Positions 1 to 7,612 of a stretch of 12,969 bases of DNA are shown piece by piece. This stretch comes from Stephanodiscus triporus (lineage: Eukaryota > Bacillariophyta > Thalassiosirophyceae > Thalassiosirales > Thalassiosiraceae), in the NCBI GenBank assembly GCA_036939755.1, contig JALLAZ010003314.1, positions 1 to 12,969 of the forward strand, written 5' to 3'. The notes under the pieces were generated by a model. That model ran no database searches. It was not told the DNA's origin and worked only from the letters and a program-made list of their open reading frames with translations. The stretch's first letter is position 1. Each line of letters opens with the position of its first letter. The position numbers and the translations under genes were made by a program.

Positions 1-1108
1 CGAGCACCTCTCGCAATTCCCTTCCCATTTCCACCAACAGCGGTGCTCGCTTGAAGCACCAAGGCCTGTGAGTTGAAAAGGGGAGGAGAATGCCAATGCA
101 CAACGGTTCGAACATAGCGTCGGGCCAAAATGGATGTCCGGGTGAGATAACGAAAGTAAAATCACACGCCTTATTGAAGAGCCGGCGCCATCTTGAAGCC
201 ATCAATCTTGGAATGACGACGACGTGAAATGTGTCCGTCCTCTTGTGTCGCGCCTTCAACAGTTCTTCAAGGGCAGCGTCAGCGACCGCGGGGGGGGGTG
301 CCCACAGGTGCATTTGATTCTTGGCCTCATGATTTGGTATCCACACCTTGTGCTTGTCCAAGTATCCTCCCTTGATCCCATGGCCCTCCTCGAACCACCC
401 TTCTGGTGTAAGAGGCTTAAGCGTCGGCCGGCCTGTCCACGCACGCACCCACTCCACGAGAGGAGGGTGTCGTTCCACAGCCGACCGCGCCAAGTCCACA
501 AACGAGAGCATGTCTTGGCCAGCCATGACTCCCTCCATCATCGAACCCCGCGAGCACCCATCCGTGCCTTGCGCGATCATCCTACGTCCCGAGATGTGGA
601 CAACATGCACAGTCATTCCAAAAGTCATCTCTAGCACCCGCAACTCCAGTACGAGCCTATGCAAGTGTACCGATTTCGAGTTTCCTCTGTAGAAGCAACT
701 CTCAGCGGTTGAGTTGTCTGTGAACACAAACATCTCACAATCTCTGAGCCTGCCGGAGGATGCCTCCTCTCGGACAGTGTCTACAAGATTCTTGAGCTCC
801 TTGTAGTTCGAACTCTCCTCTTCCTCCTCGGGCGACCAAAGTCCAACTCGAAATCGAACACGTCCCATGCCCTGGGTAGCCCCGGAGAGGCGGCCCCGAC
901 AATTATAGTTGTCCGATAGCGTCGCTCCGAACTGTTTGCCCGATGCATCACCGAAACCGTAAAACACCTGTACCACCTGCGCAGGCCGCACCACCCGCAG
1001 AGGGGGCATCTCGAAAGCGGTGAGTCGAGTCAAGGCCGCTATGTCATCTTTGAGACGTGGGACTGGGGAGGTTACGCCGTCCAAAGGGGCATACGCTCCA
1101 GCGTCGCC
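1..1108 (-). CDS. RNase H plus C-terminal domain, open to the window edge
   Basis: The RT frame resumes directly after the TGA at 1109 and stays open for 369 codons to the left edge, so the end is missing. Residues about 50-190 are an RNase H fold, which removes the RNA strand of the RNA/DNA hybrid. Its likely metal-binding acids are D54 (FYGFGDASGKQFG), E104 (SSNYKELKNLVD), D131 (MFVFTDNSTAESCF) and D183 (MIAQGTDGCSRG). Downstream is a further domain with GWFEEGHGIKGGYLD, LEELLKARHKR, FHVVVIPRLMASRWRRLF and SPGHPFWPDAMFEPLCIG, which I recall following RNase H in related algal proteins but whose role I do not know. Nine C in a row (minus strand, 298-290) code for three prolines and the frame holds across them. 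No tyrosine recombinase signature is reached. Confidence 0.85.
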
Positions 1109-2272
1109 TCACTTCAATCCAACCCGGTGACGGACCCAAGCCGCGTCCTCATCTTCGCCTTGATACACAGTGTCCTCATCCCCCTCCGGCAGTTTCCATC
1201 CTTCCTCGTCACGTCCGCCCCTCCACATCTCGATGGTCAAATGAAACCCTTTGAGATAAGGTACCATCGCTGGGTACGTCCTGGTGACGTAAACCAAAAA
1301 TCCCCGGTCGGACAATAACTCCTTGTGAGACAACATCGGTTTCTCACCATCCTTTGCTTCCGACAACCGATCCCACCACTTCTTCAATATCGTTCTCAAC
1401 TTGATCCACTTCTCCATCGACGTTAGCACGCACACCCCGAGCGTGGGAAGGACATGTACAATAGCCCCGGCCCATGCCCCCGGCTGCTGGCTACATGGTC
1501 TAGCCTTCCTTCCCGCATCCTGAATCCCCAAATAACTTTGTTTGGCCGCGAGAGTGTGACTCGCCTGCCAAGTGAGCTCCTCGTCCGGCCCGGTGACTCT
1601 CTCATCATCTACAAACAAAAGAAGCTCACACGCTACACGGCCATCTGCACACATCTTGGATATCCAGGAGTTGCAGGGATCATATTCCCTGGTTCCTGGA
1701 ATGTTTAATCTGACGTGGCTCCATTGGAAGGGGTTCAACTCTCTGCCGTCCAAACCAATGCCCTCCTTGAGACGATTGCCTTGACAAATCTCCTCCGCTA
1801 TGAGCGCCGTCTTGATAGAGTTGTAGGGGGAGGCGGCAAAGCCCATCAGGTTCCTGTCCCACACGGCCCACCGTGGTCCCGGCTCATCCCCATCCTCGTA
1901 CAATGACAACAAATCCACTCCCGTGTATGGAGAGATGTCCTCATGAAGAGGATAGTTCAGAAACATGTCCTGCACGTCCCGATCGGTCATCCACGAGTCC
2001 TTATCCACCGCCCTTACCAACGTGTCAATGGAGGGCAACCAAAACGATGGCACCCAGACACACTTGTTGAGATGATTCGCGGTGGCATCGTACACCAACC
2101 GTATGTCATCATCCCCTTTTGGCACAGCAAAGTACTTTATGTAAGACTTGACCTTTGTTCCGAGGGAGACCAAGTACCTCCGGTGCACCACCTTGAGGAT
2201 CTTGTTGCGTGCTATCTCTCGTATCTTTGGGTCCGCTATGGTTGGTTGCGGCTCACGCGTAGTGGGGCCCGG
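1109..2272 (-). CDS. reverse transcriptase domain of the retroelement
   Basis: This 387-codon block follows the TAG in the same frame and carries the palm and fingers of a reverse transcriptase, the enzyme that copies element RNA into DNA. Visible motifs are FAVPKGDDDIRLVYDAT (fingers), WMTDRDVQDMFLNYPLH (motif A, with a catalytic Asp), LMGFAASPYNS (motif B equivalent) and LLLFVDDERVTG (motif C, with the two catalytic Asp residues of the xVDD box). YLGIQDAGRKARPCSQ and the connection-like region LSHKELLSDRGFLVYV follow. All catalytic residues are present. No good ATG lies near the beginning (the first usable codons are GTG), which fits a longer polyprotein. A TGA at 1109 separates it from RNase H. 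The motif set fits the DIRS/LTR side of retroelement RTs rather than non-LTR (LINE) enzymes. Confidence 0.88.
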   Translation of the reverse strand, partial: PGPTTREPQPTIADPKIREIARNKILKVVHRRYLVSLGTKVKSYIKYFAVPKGDDDIRLVYDATANHLNKCVWVPSFWLPSIDTLVRAVDKDSWMTDRDVQDMFLNYPLHEDISPYTGVDLLSLYEDGDEPGPRWAVWDRNLMGFAASPYNSIKTALIAEEICQGNRLKEGIGLDGRELNPFQWSHVRLNIPGTREYDPCNSWISKMCADGRVACELLLFVDDERVTGPDEELTWQASHTLAAKQSYLGIQDAGRKARPCSQQPGAWAGAIVHVLPTLGVCVLTSMEKWIKLRTILKKWWDRLSEAKDGEKPMLSHKELLSDRGFLVYVTRTYPAMVPYLKGFHLTIEMWRGGRDEEGWKLPEGDEDTVYQGEDEDAAWVRHRVGLK

Positions 2273-2839
2273 CTATTCAAAATAAGCCTTAACTCCATCG
2301 CGTGCGATCCCGCGATATCGGGGTGGAAAACAAAAATGGAACAGGCGAGACCCTGAATGATAATCGAACCAATTTGTGTGCGCCGAGCGCCAAAGTATCT
2401 CCGCCATCGCTCGTTGGTCTCTTCCAAACTTCGTGAGATGTCCCTCCTTAGTGCGGCGTGGTTTCTTCCAAGTTGATCCATGAGTGGCAGTCATGTAAGC
2501 CACACAGTCTCGAAGAAGACTCCTGAGGAACCACCTGTGGCCTAGCAAACGGAAACCATCGAGCACTTTGTCTCTCTGCTCTTGAGTCACCCCAAGGGGA
2601 GTCTTGACCCGGTCGTTCCACAGATGAGTCGGCACTCCGGCATCCTCTGCCTTGACTGCCTTCGCATACGCCTTTGCCTCTTCCACCTTCTTCAACGAAT
2701 CGCGTTGGGAATCGATGTGGATCCCGTAGGAACCCCACCGCAAGCTTGGGTCGGAGCGCAAATCCTCGAACGGGTCGTCCTGATCATCGGCAAACTGGGT
2801 CCCAGGTCCCATCTTCCATCGTGCTCGGAGGTCGGACTC
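2273..2839 (-). CDS. pol region: RT N-terminal extension, closed by in-frame TAG
   Basis: This 188-codon block lies between the TAA at 2840 and a TAG at 2273, in the same frame as its neighbours. An ATG occurs at 2812 (MGPGTQFADDQ), but the residues before it also read as protein. The second half, around WFDYHSGSRLFHF, PPRYRGIARDG and YFE, matches in my recollection the segment just before the fingers of the RT in algal elements of this type. There it continues without a break into a Pro-rich linker and the RT. The TAG therefore sits inside the polymerase protein. It is most simply a nonsense mutation in this copy; programmed suppression is possible but nothing in the sequence demands it. Confidence 0.65.
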   Translation of the reverse strand, partial: ESDLRARWKMGPGTQFADDQDDPFEDLRSDPSLRWGSYGIHIDSQRDSLKKVEEAKAYAKAVKAEDAGVPTHLWNDRVKTPLGVTQEQRDKVLDGFRLLGHRWFLRSLLRDCVAYMTATHGSTWKKPRRTKEGHLTKFGRDQRAMAEILWRSAHTNWFDYHSGSRLFHFCFPPRYRGIARDGVKAYFE

Positions 2840-4531
2840 TTACGTATCTGTCCAAAACGTAGCTCCGTTCTGAAGCCTGATCTTGTACCTTGGGTCCTCT
2901 GCCTCCATGATGAGGCCCCGCTGCAGAAAATTGATCTTGGGGTCCATACCAGTCAAACGTCCGGGACAGTCGCACAGTATCACCTGCCCCACAGCAAAAG
3001 GGGGCCCAGGCTGCTTTGTCGGACTTGGCCCAAACTCCGCCTCGAAACCAGGAGACCCACCAGATCGACGTATCGTTTCCTCCGACGACCACGTAGTGAA
3101 CGTGTCCTTGTCTGTAAGTCGAGTGTCGTCGTCCCTGCCGGTTACAAACTCCATGTCGAACTCGAAGCCAGGGGGAGCGAGCGTTCCAGCCGGCGCGGAT
3201 GATACGTCAGGCCCGGTCGAGGGAACCGTCATTAGCTCCTCCAGCGCGACCTTGTAATCCTCGCTCACGCTCGCCCCAGCATCTTGGTTTTGAATCAATG
3301 AGGCTCGTCTCCACTCTTCCGCATCCAAGATGCCCCCCGCGTCACACCCGTCCTCCACAACAGCCTCCTCCACCACTGTATCCTCCGCGTCCTCCACGAC
3401 AAACTCCTCCACCCCTGACACCCCTGTGTCGTCCTCCACAACAAACTCCTCCACCCCTGTGTCCTCCACCACCACGTTGTTCTCCGCGTCCTTCACCGCA
3501 AACTCCTCCACCCCTGTGTCCTCAATCAGTACGTTGTTCTCCCCAACAACCTCCTCCGCCACTGCGTCTTCGTCGACAGCTCCTCCCACAGAACCCCCCA
3601 CAGAAGCCCCCCACAATTGGCGGAATATAGAGGTGTACACCTCCGGAGAGGGTGAGTCCTCGAAGGGCAGGTGTCCGTGAGGATAAAGCCCTGCCAAAAG
3701 TGGGTCAAAGTGTAACGGCAACTGGTGGAGCCGCAGCCGCTCCGACAGCGTGAGACGACGAGTCACGCACCGATCTTTAAGTCTGTAAGAAGGGGCGTAG
3801 ACCAATACATCCGGGTACCGACTCGGAAGAAGACCTTCCGCCCGAGCCACGCCCTCGTGCATCAACACCGCCCTAGCTGGCTGCGAGAGCACCGGCAGCG
3901 ACGATGTGAGCACCGATGGGAAGCGGCCCCCCGTACCTCCGTCAAGAAAATGGCGAAGGGTACGAGGGAGGCCGACCTCTACGACGGGTGTAATTGATGA
4001 ACCCAGATCCGCACCAAACCCCAGAAGGTGAACACTGTCCGTGGCGCCCCCCACCGCGGCATCGGCGACTAATAGCGGGGTAAGCTGAAACGCAGCAAGA
4101 ACCTCGTATCCATGCTTCAACGCGCGTGCAAGGCGTGAACGCGAAGCCGATCGACGGGACCATTCCACAGTGATGAACACACGTTGACAACGTGGAAGAA
4201 GGTGAAGGGTCCCCCGAATGAAATCAGAAGAGCCAGACAACAAATAGATAGCCCGATTGTCCGCAACGGGCCCGCAAAACTCGCGTGTAGAGTACCATTT
4301 GTCAACTGTGGCCTTAGAGGAGTTAAAATACCCATGTAGCTTGAGGGGGAAATATGCCGCCCAAAGCGGCAAATTTAGCGCCAGTAACGCAATCAAGCTG
4401 CTCGGCCAGGCCTGAGACACCACCACAAAACCCCCCGGGGGACGGATCGGCCGGAGCACAGATGAAATACAACGAATATTCCCGGGAACGGTTACAGAAA
4501 CCGAGGAAACAGCCCCCACGACCCCCGCGGA
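2840..4531 (-). CDS. ORF2: uncharacterised domain, acidic repeats and possible SH3-like end
   Basis: This block begins directly after the gag TGA in the same frame and runs 563 codons to a TAA. It has no ATG for more than 200 codons, so it is probably made as an extension of the gag protein or belonged to one long ORF. The N-terminal half (to about residue 310) is well-ordered, with hydrophobic stretches and motifs such as VADAAVGGATDS and GLPRTLRHFLDGG; I recognise no characterised family. Residues 310-395 are acidic tandem repeats built on DTGVEEFVVED. The last 60 residues (around VGQVILCDCPG and YKIRLQNGATFW) look like a small beta barrel of SH3, Tudor or chromo type, a weak inference. The reading frame goes on sensibly past the TAA toward the polymerase, so the TAA looks like an interruption rather than a natural end. 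Confidence 0.6.
   Translation of the reverse strand, partial: SAGVVGAVSSVSVTVPGNIRCISSVLRPIRPPGGFVVVSQAWPSSLIALLALNLPLWAAYFPLKLHGYFNSSKATVDKWYSTREFCGPVADNRAIYLLSGSSDFIRGTLHLLPRCQRVFITVEWSRRSASRSRLARALKHGYEVLAAFQLTPLLVADAAVGGATDSVHLLGFGADLGSSITPVVEVGLPRTLRHFLDGGTGGRFPSVLTSSLPVLSQPARAVLMHEGVARAEGLLPSRYPDVLVYAPSYRLKDRCVTRRLTLSERLRLHQLPLHFDPLLAGLYPHGHLPFEDSPSPEVYTSIFRQLWGASVGGSVGGAVDEDAVAEEVVGENNVLIEDTGVEEFAVKDAENNVVVEDTGVEEFVVEDDTGVSGVEEFVVEDAEDTVVEEAVVEDGCDAGGILDAEEWRRASLIQNQDAGASVSEDYKVALEELMTVPSTGPDVSSAPAGTLAPPGFEFDMEFVTGRDDDTRLTDKDTFTTWSSEETIRRSGGSPGFEAEFGPSPTKQPGPPFAVGQVILCDCPGRLTGMDPKINFLQRGLIMEAEDPRYKIRLQNGATFWTDT
3340..3585 (-). repeat. acidic tandem repeat inside ORF2
   Basis: About 80 residues repeat a unit of the form EDTGVEEFVVEDAENNV with variations. 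At DNA level the plus strand shows recurring blocks such as aactcctccacccctgtgtc and ccacgttgttctccgcgtcc, so the array grew by tandem duplication of short multiples of three bases. The frame is kept throughout. The stretch is strongly negatively charged and probably a flexible linker. The same bases read on the plus strand give a long Pro-rich open frame that is only a shadow. Confidence 0.8.
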
Positions 4532-7000
4532 TCACTTCTTGAGGGAGGTGTTGGCTTGATAGAGCTTGACGATCTTTGCCTTGGCGTCCTCAGCCGCATT
4601 GTTGGCGGTGGTGGCTCGCGTGGTAGTCGCGGCGACCTCCTTTTTCACCTCTTTCAAAGCGTTATCCAGGTTCTTAATCTTGTTCTCCAGAGCCGCCACG
4701 CTGCCTCCCACGCCTGCAGCCGCATTGCCGCCCGTGACCTTGGTCAAAAACCGCACAAAAGCCGCAGCAATCGAGGAATTGTATTTCATCCCATTCTGCG
4801 TGAATTCATCCATCACCATGTGGACCTGCATACAGATCCAGATGCAGCGTGCCATATACTCCACTTGATTCCCATTCACCGTGAAATCCATCCGCCTGCG
4901 CCTGATTGCATGAAAACGATCGAACATGATGATCACTTCCTCAGACAAAAGGATCAATGTCTCTTCCTCCGATATGTTGACCTGTGTGAGACGCGTGAAC
5001 TCGGCGTCGAGGTGCTTGAACACCAGGGAGAACCAGCTCGATGTGTGCTCCAGCAGCCGCAACGCGAGCTGACCCAATTGGCTGCCTTCAGGGAGCTTGT
5101 CGTCGATGGCCGTGCGTACCCCGTCCGCCGCGGTTTCCAGCGAGAGTTCAATCTCCACGCGCCGCCCATCCATCCCCCCTGTCCCTTGCCATTTTTCCTT
5201 GGATGCGAACGCCGGCAATGTCTTGCCAGCGACCACCATTTTTCCTTCCGAAAACCAGTAAGAGTGGTGGGCGTTGAGAGATGCCACCACCTTTCTGTCC
5301 ACCACCGGATGATTCCCCGACTTCTCCATGGCCTTTGTCAACGTTTCCCACCCGGCCATAGGGACATACGAGGGGTCGAAACAAAACACCACCATTGGAT
5401 CCACGAATGCCGCAAATGCATCCCCCTTAGGGCACTCTTTCAAGCACAGCTGAAGTAGTTGTAGCTCGGAGGTGAAGGCGTGTTTGCCAAGCACCACTCC
5501 CCCTTGAGCCGAAATGTCCGCAGCCAAGCGGTCCAGACGCTGCTCGAGGAGTGTGTTCTCGTGCTTGAGGGTCTCGTTTTCTTTCATGAGCCCCCCAAGG
5601 GTACCCACGCAGAGGCCCTGACCGTCGACGATGGGGGTTGAGAAGCAGAGAGTGAGCGGAGGCGCCGTGTGGACTCCGCCGCCTGGCCCCGCCCCTTGCA
5701 ACCTCTCCAAAGTCTTCACCTTGTTGTTGAGTTGCGAGTATGTGGCAGACAGATCCCTATCGATCTCTTCCACCATCCTCGCGAGTTCAGCAAGGTCATC
5801 GTCATCGGAGGGACGTCGTGATTCGTCCACCCTCTCGCTAAGCTTGGTTAAAGCGTCGACCAGCGTGATATCTTGCAAACCGCTGTCCTCCCGCAGGACG
5901 GCGATGTCCCCGACCACCGTGGCCCAATGGCGGTTTCGACGGTTGAGGCGATTCAGCGCCCCCACCATCTCGTCCACCGAGAGTCCGACGTGGTTGAGCG
6001 CCTCCATGCAGTCGCCGCGAGCCCCCTCTCGGGCCTCAACCACCATCTCTTCGAGATCCCCGAAAGCAGCTTGGAGCTCCTCCACAGCCTCTGTAGTATC
6101 CTTGGGGTCTCCAGCTTCCAATTTGACCTTGATAGACGCAGGCGCCTCCGGGAGATCCTCCGACCAAAAGAAGGCTCCCGGTGGGTGGGACAACACTAAG
6201 TCATCCTCCGTGAGCTCCACGCTGCTGTCTTCCTTGTCCTCCTCACCACTGCCCGAGTCCTCGCGAATGTCGTCCAAGCCGCCGACGACCTCCTGCTCCT
6301 CCTCCCACTCCTCCTTCGCCTCCTTGATGAATATCTCCCATTGTGCCGTCGTGCGTTGGCTCAGTGGGTTTTGGAGGGTAAGAGACGTGTTCTCGGTTAT
6401 CTGCCCAGCGTCCAAGCACCAGGGGTGAACGAAGGCATTTGGTCCTTCCTGGCCGCTCTTCCCCGCAATGAACCAGCCGCCCTTTGGTCCCAACGCAAAC
6501 TTCTTGGCCTTGTGGGACTTGGTGGTGCATCCTGGCTTGCGGCAGAATCTCTTGGACCCAATTAAACCGAGACAAAGCTTGTCGTCAACACCGACGTAAA
6601 CCATTTGGATCGCGCGCAACTTACCATACGCATCCTTCACCGCATTAGGATCTTCCGATGGACGCCACGCGGCCTCCACCCCCCCCCGAACACCCCCCGT
6701 CCCGCCCACCGAGCGAAGAGAGGGAGCGTCCGTAAGAGCAGAGGACGCCACCGACACCGAACTGGAGAAACCGGGCCGGAAGGCCGAACGACCACCCCCA
6801 CCACGCGCCGGAGCCGACTGGGGGCGCAGAAGGCGTGCGTCCACCCAACTGGCGTCGTCGCGCGAGGACATGATCGTGAGCCCGCCCAGCTCGCTGGTCA
6901 CCTCATCCGAGAGTGCGGCGAGCGCCTCATCGCGAGGGACGCCCCCCTCGTCGGGGGCATCCAGCGCAAGCGGGGTACGGGAAAAACGTTTGCCTGACAT
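4532..7000 (-). CDS. gag-like ORF1 of the retroelement, 822 aa
   Basis: This is the first ORF of the element and probably its structural, nucleic-acid-binding protein. The first ATG is at 7000; the frame is open seven codons further up but only from a TTG, so I use the ATG. Residues 1-125 are low-complexity, rich in Ser, Arg and Gly. A Cys/His cluster follows (about C143, C153, C158, H163, H192, C195), which could bind zinc but has different spacing from the CCHC knuckle of retroviral nucleocapsids. A very acidic stretch lies near 230-270, and heptad-like coiled-coil segments lie near 300-440, 470-500 and 765-822. The large middle part (about 500-750) has no domain I recognise. The ORF ends Lys-Lys-TGA, and the next coding block continues in the same frame. 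Gag is inferred from position and make-up, not from a recognised capsid fold. Confidence 0.7.
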   Translation of the reverse strand: MSGKRFSRTPLALDAPDEGGVPRDEALAALSDEVTSELGGLTIMSSRDDASWVDARLLRPQSAPARGGGGRSAFRPGFSSSVSVASSALTDAPSLRSVGGTGGVRGGVEAAWRPSEDPNAVKDAYGKLRAIQMVYVGVDDKLCLGLIGSKRFCRKPGCTTKSHKAKKFALGPKGGWFIAGKSGQEGPNAFVHPWCLDAGQITENTSLTLQNPLSQRTTAQWEIFIKEAKEEWEEEQEVVGGLDDIREDSGSGEEDKEDSSVELTEDDLVLSHPPGAFFWSEDLPEAPASIKVKLEAGDPKDTTEAVEELQAAFGDLEEMVVEAREGARGDCMEALNHVGLSVDEMVGALNRLNRRNRHWATVVGDIAVLREDSGLQDITLVDALTKLSERVDESRRPSDDDDLAELARMVEEIDRDLSATYSQLNNKVKTLERLQGAGPGGGVHTAPPLTLCFSTPIVDGQGLCVGTLGGLMKENETLKHENTLLEQRLDRLAADISAQGGVVLGKHAFTSELQLLQLCLKECPKGDAFAAFVDPMVVFCFDPSYVPMAGWETLTKAMEKSGNHPVVDRKVVASLNAHHSYWFSEGKMVVAGKTLPAFASKEKWQGTGGMDGRRVEIELSLETAADGVRTAIDDKLPEGSQLGQLALRLLEHTSSWFSLVFKHLDAEFTRLTQVNISEEETLILLSEEVIIMFDRFHAIRRRRMDFTVNGNQVEYMARCIWICMQVHMVMDEFTQNGMKYNSSIAAAFVRFLTKVTGGNAAAGVGGSVAALENKIKNLDNALKEVKKEVAATTTRATTANNAAEDAKAKIVKLYQANTSLKK

Positions 7001-7442
7001 CGAACCGACGCAGCGAAACAACGAGGGAAGGAAGAATGATCGAGTACCTCCCCAGGGATAGAGCCGGGCGAAGAATAAATAAGGATACGGACGCCCACAA
7101 AAGCGCCCAAAGCTGATCAGGCAGTGTGCTTTCTCTCGCTGCGTCGCCCTTGGTCGCCGCAGTCAAAATCCTGGGGAAGTGACTGCCCGAATAGGCTTTG
7201 GTCTTCATTTTCCCAGCCGCTGGCTCTAGGATCTCGCTCGCGCACTCAAGTTCAAGTTCGTGCGCACTAGCTCAGTTTGAGGCTAGAATCCAGTGGTCTG
7301 GCGTCCGCCGGTCGGGGCCCAGAATGACTCTTGACTCGTGCCTTCTTGACTTGGCAGTCCATGTGGCAATACAAGTTGATCGTTGTATTGTTAATTTAAC
7401 GCACGCTTTGTGTGGTTGCCTGTGGCTGGGGGTGGAGGCATA
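7001..7442. other. 5' flank of the retroelement, terminus unresolved
   Basis: This stretch lies between the gag ATG and the first recognisable host-gene remnant. It should hold the 5' untranslated leader and terminus of the element. An A/T-rich TATA-like run sits at 7073-7084 (minus strand CTTATTTATTC), about 75 bases above the ATG, and is weak. I see no convincing gene on either strand and cannot mark a terminal repeat, since its partner would be outside the window. Confidence 0.4.
7367..7390. repeat. small perfect inverted repeat, 8-bp arms
   Basis: The arms caatacaa (7367-7374) and ttgtattg (7383-7390) are exact reverse complements around an 8-base centre. It lies in the unresolved flank between the retroelement leader and the host-gene remnant. 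It could be a small hairpin, part of an element terminus, or chance. Confidence 0.5.
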
Positions 7443-7612
7443 GAACAAGTGACATACTTCCCACATCAAGCTGGTCATTTTTGGTTAGTGGTGTTGTTAG
7501 TCATGATGCTGATGGTCGTGAGGTTGTTGGCGGTGAGGTTTTGGGTGAGGTTGTCGGTTGCAACATTGTTGGTTGCAAGGGTTGCAAGGTTGATAGTTGT
7601 TGGCAGGTGCGC
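7443..7612 (-). pseudogene. decayed copy of the Pro-Thr tail and 3' flank
   Basis: This segment aligns along its length with 8753-8920, the 3' end of the intact gene. Shared blocks include acttcccacatcaag just past the stop codon, gatggtcgtgaggttgttgg, ggttgcaaggttgatagttg and the end gcagg-gc. In minus-strand reading it is a Pro/Thr/Gln-rich tail whose frame is broken by small indels and stops. It is therefore a remnant of a second gene of the same family, in the same orientation as the intact one. Some similarity could come from the repetitive tail, but the match continues into the unique bases past the stop codon. Confidence 0.75.

Larger units (their letters stand above)
1..7000 (-). mobile_element. 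RT/RNase H retroelement, 3' part cut by window edge
   Basis: The segment reads on the minus strand in the order gag-like protein, acidic-repeat protein, reverse transcriptase, RNase H, C-terminal domain. All parts are in one frame from the ATG at 7000 to base 2, interrupted by four isolated stops (4532, 2840, 2273, 1109). Base composition is clearly more GC-rich than the intron-containing gene to the right. RT followed by RNase H, with no visible protease or DDE integrase, recalls DIRS-like tyrosine-recombinase elements, but no recombinase is visible here and it could lie beyond base 1. I recall similar RT/RNase H proteins from diatom, haptophyte and dinoflagellate genomes. The 5' boundary is unresolved between 7000 and about 7442, where recognisable host-gene remnants begin. 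No LTR or inverted terminal repeat can be tested with only one end present. Confidence 0.85.

Noticed and set aside
224..692. Short plus-strand frames and an 81-aa minus-strand frame
   Set aside because: They overlap the RNase H frame, which carries clear motifs in another frame of the minus strand.
3340..3585. DTG triplets that could be read as aspartic protease active sites
   Set aside because: They occur several times inside acidic low-complexity repeats, without the hydrophobic residues around DTG or the downstream partner motif of a retropepsin.
2582..3630. Plus-strand open frames, including a Pro-rich one
   Set aside because: They are shadows of ORF2 and the acidic repeats; the Pro-rich composition is the complement of GGN/GAN-rich acidic codons.
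1109..4534. Alternative genetic code reading the in-frame stops as sense
   Set aside because: All three stop codons would have to be reassigned, and the neighbouring gene ends at a TGA with other frames closing normally.
4556..5458. 300-aa plus-strand open frame
   Set aside because: It lies wholly antisense to the gag-like ORF, has no recognisable domain, and is the expected product of a long GC-rich coding strand.
5631..6428. 265-aa Ser-rich plus-strand open frame
   Set aside because: Antisense shadow of the gag-like ORF; its Ser richness mirrors the acidic and coiled-coil codons on the other strand.
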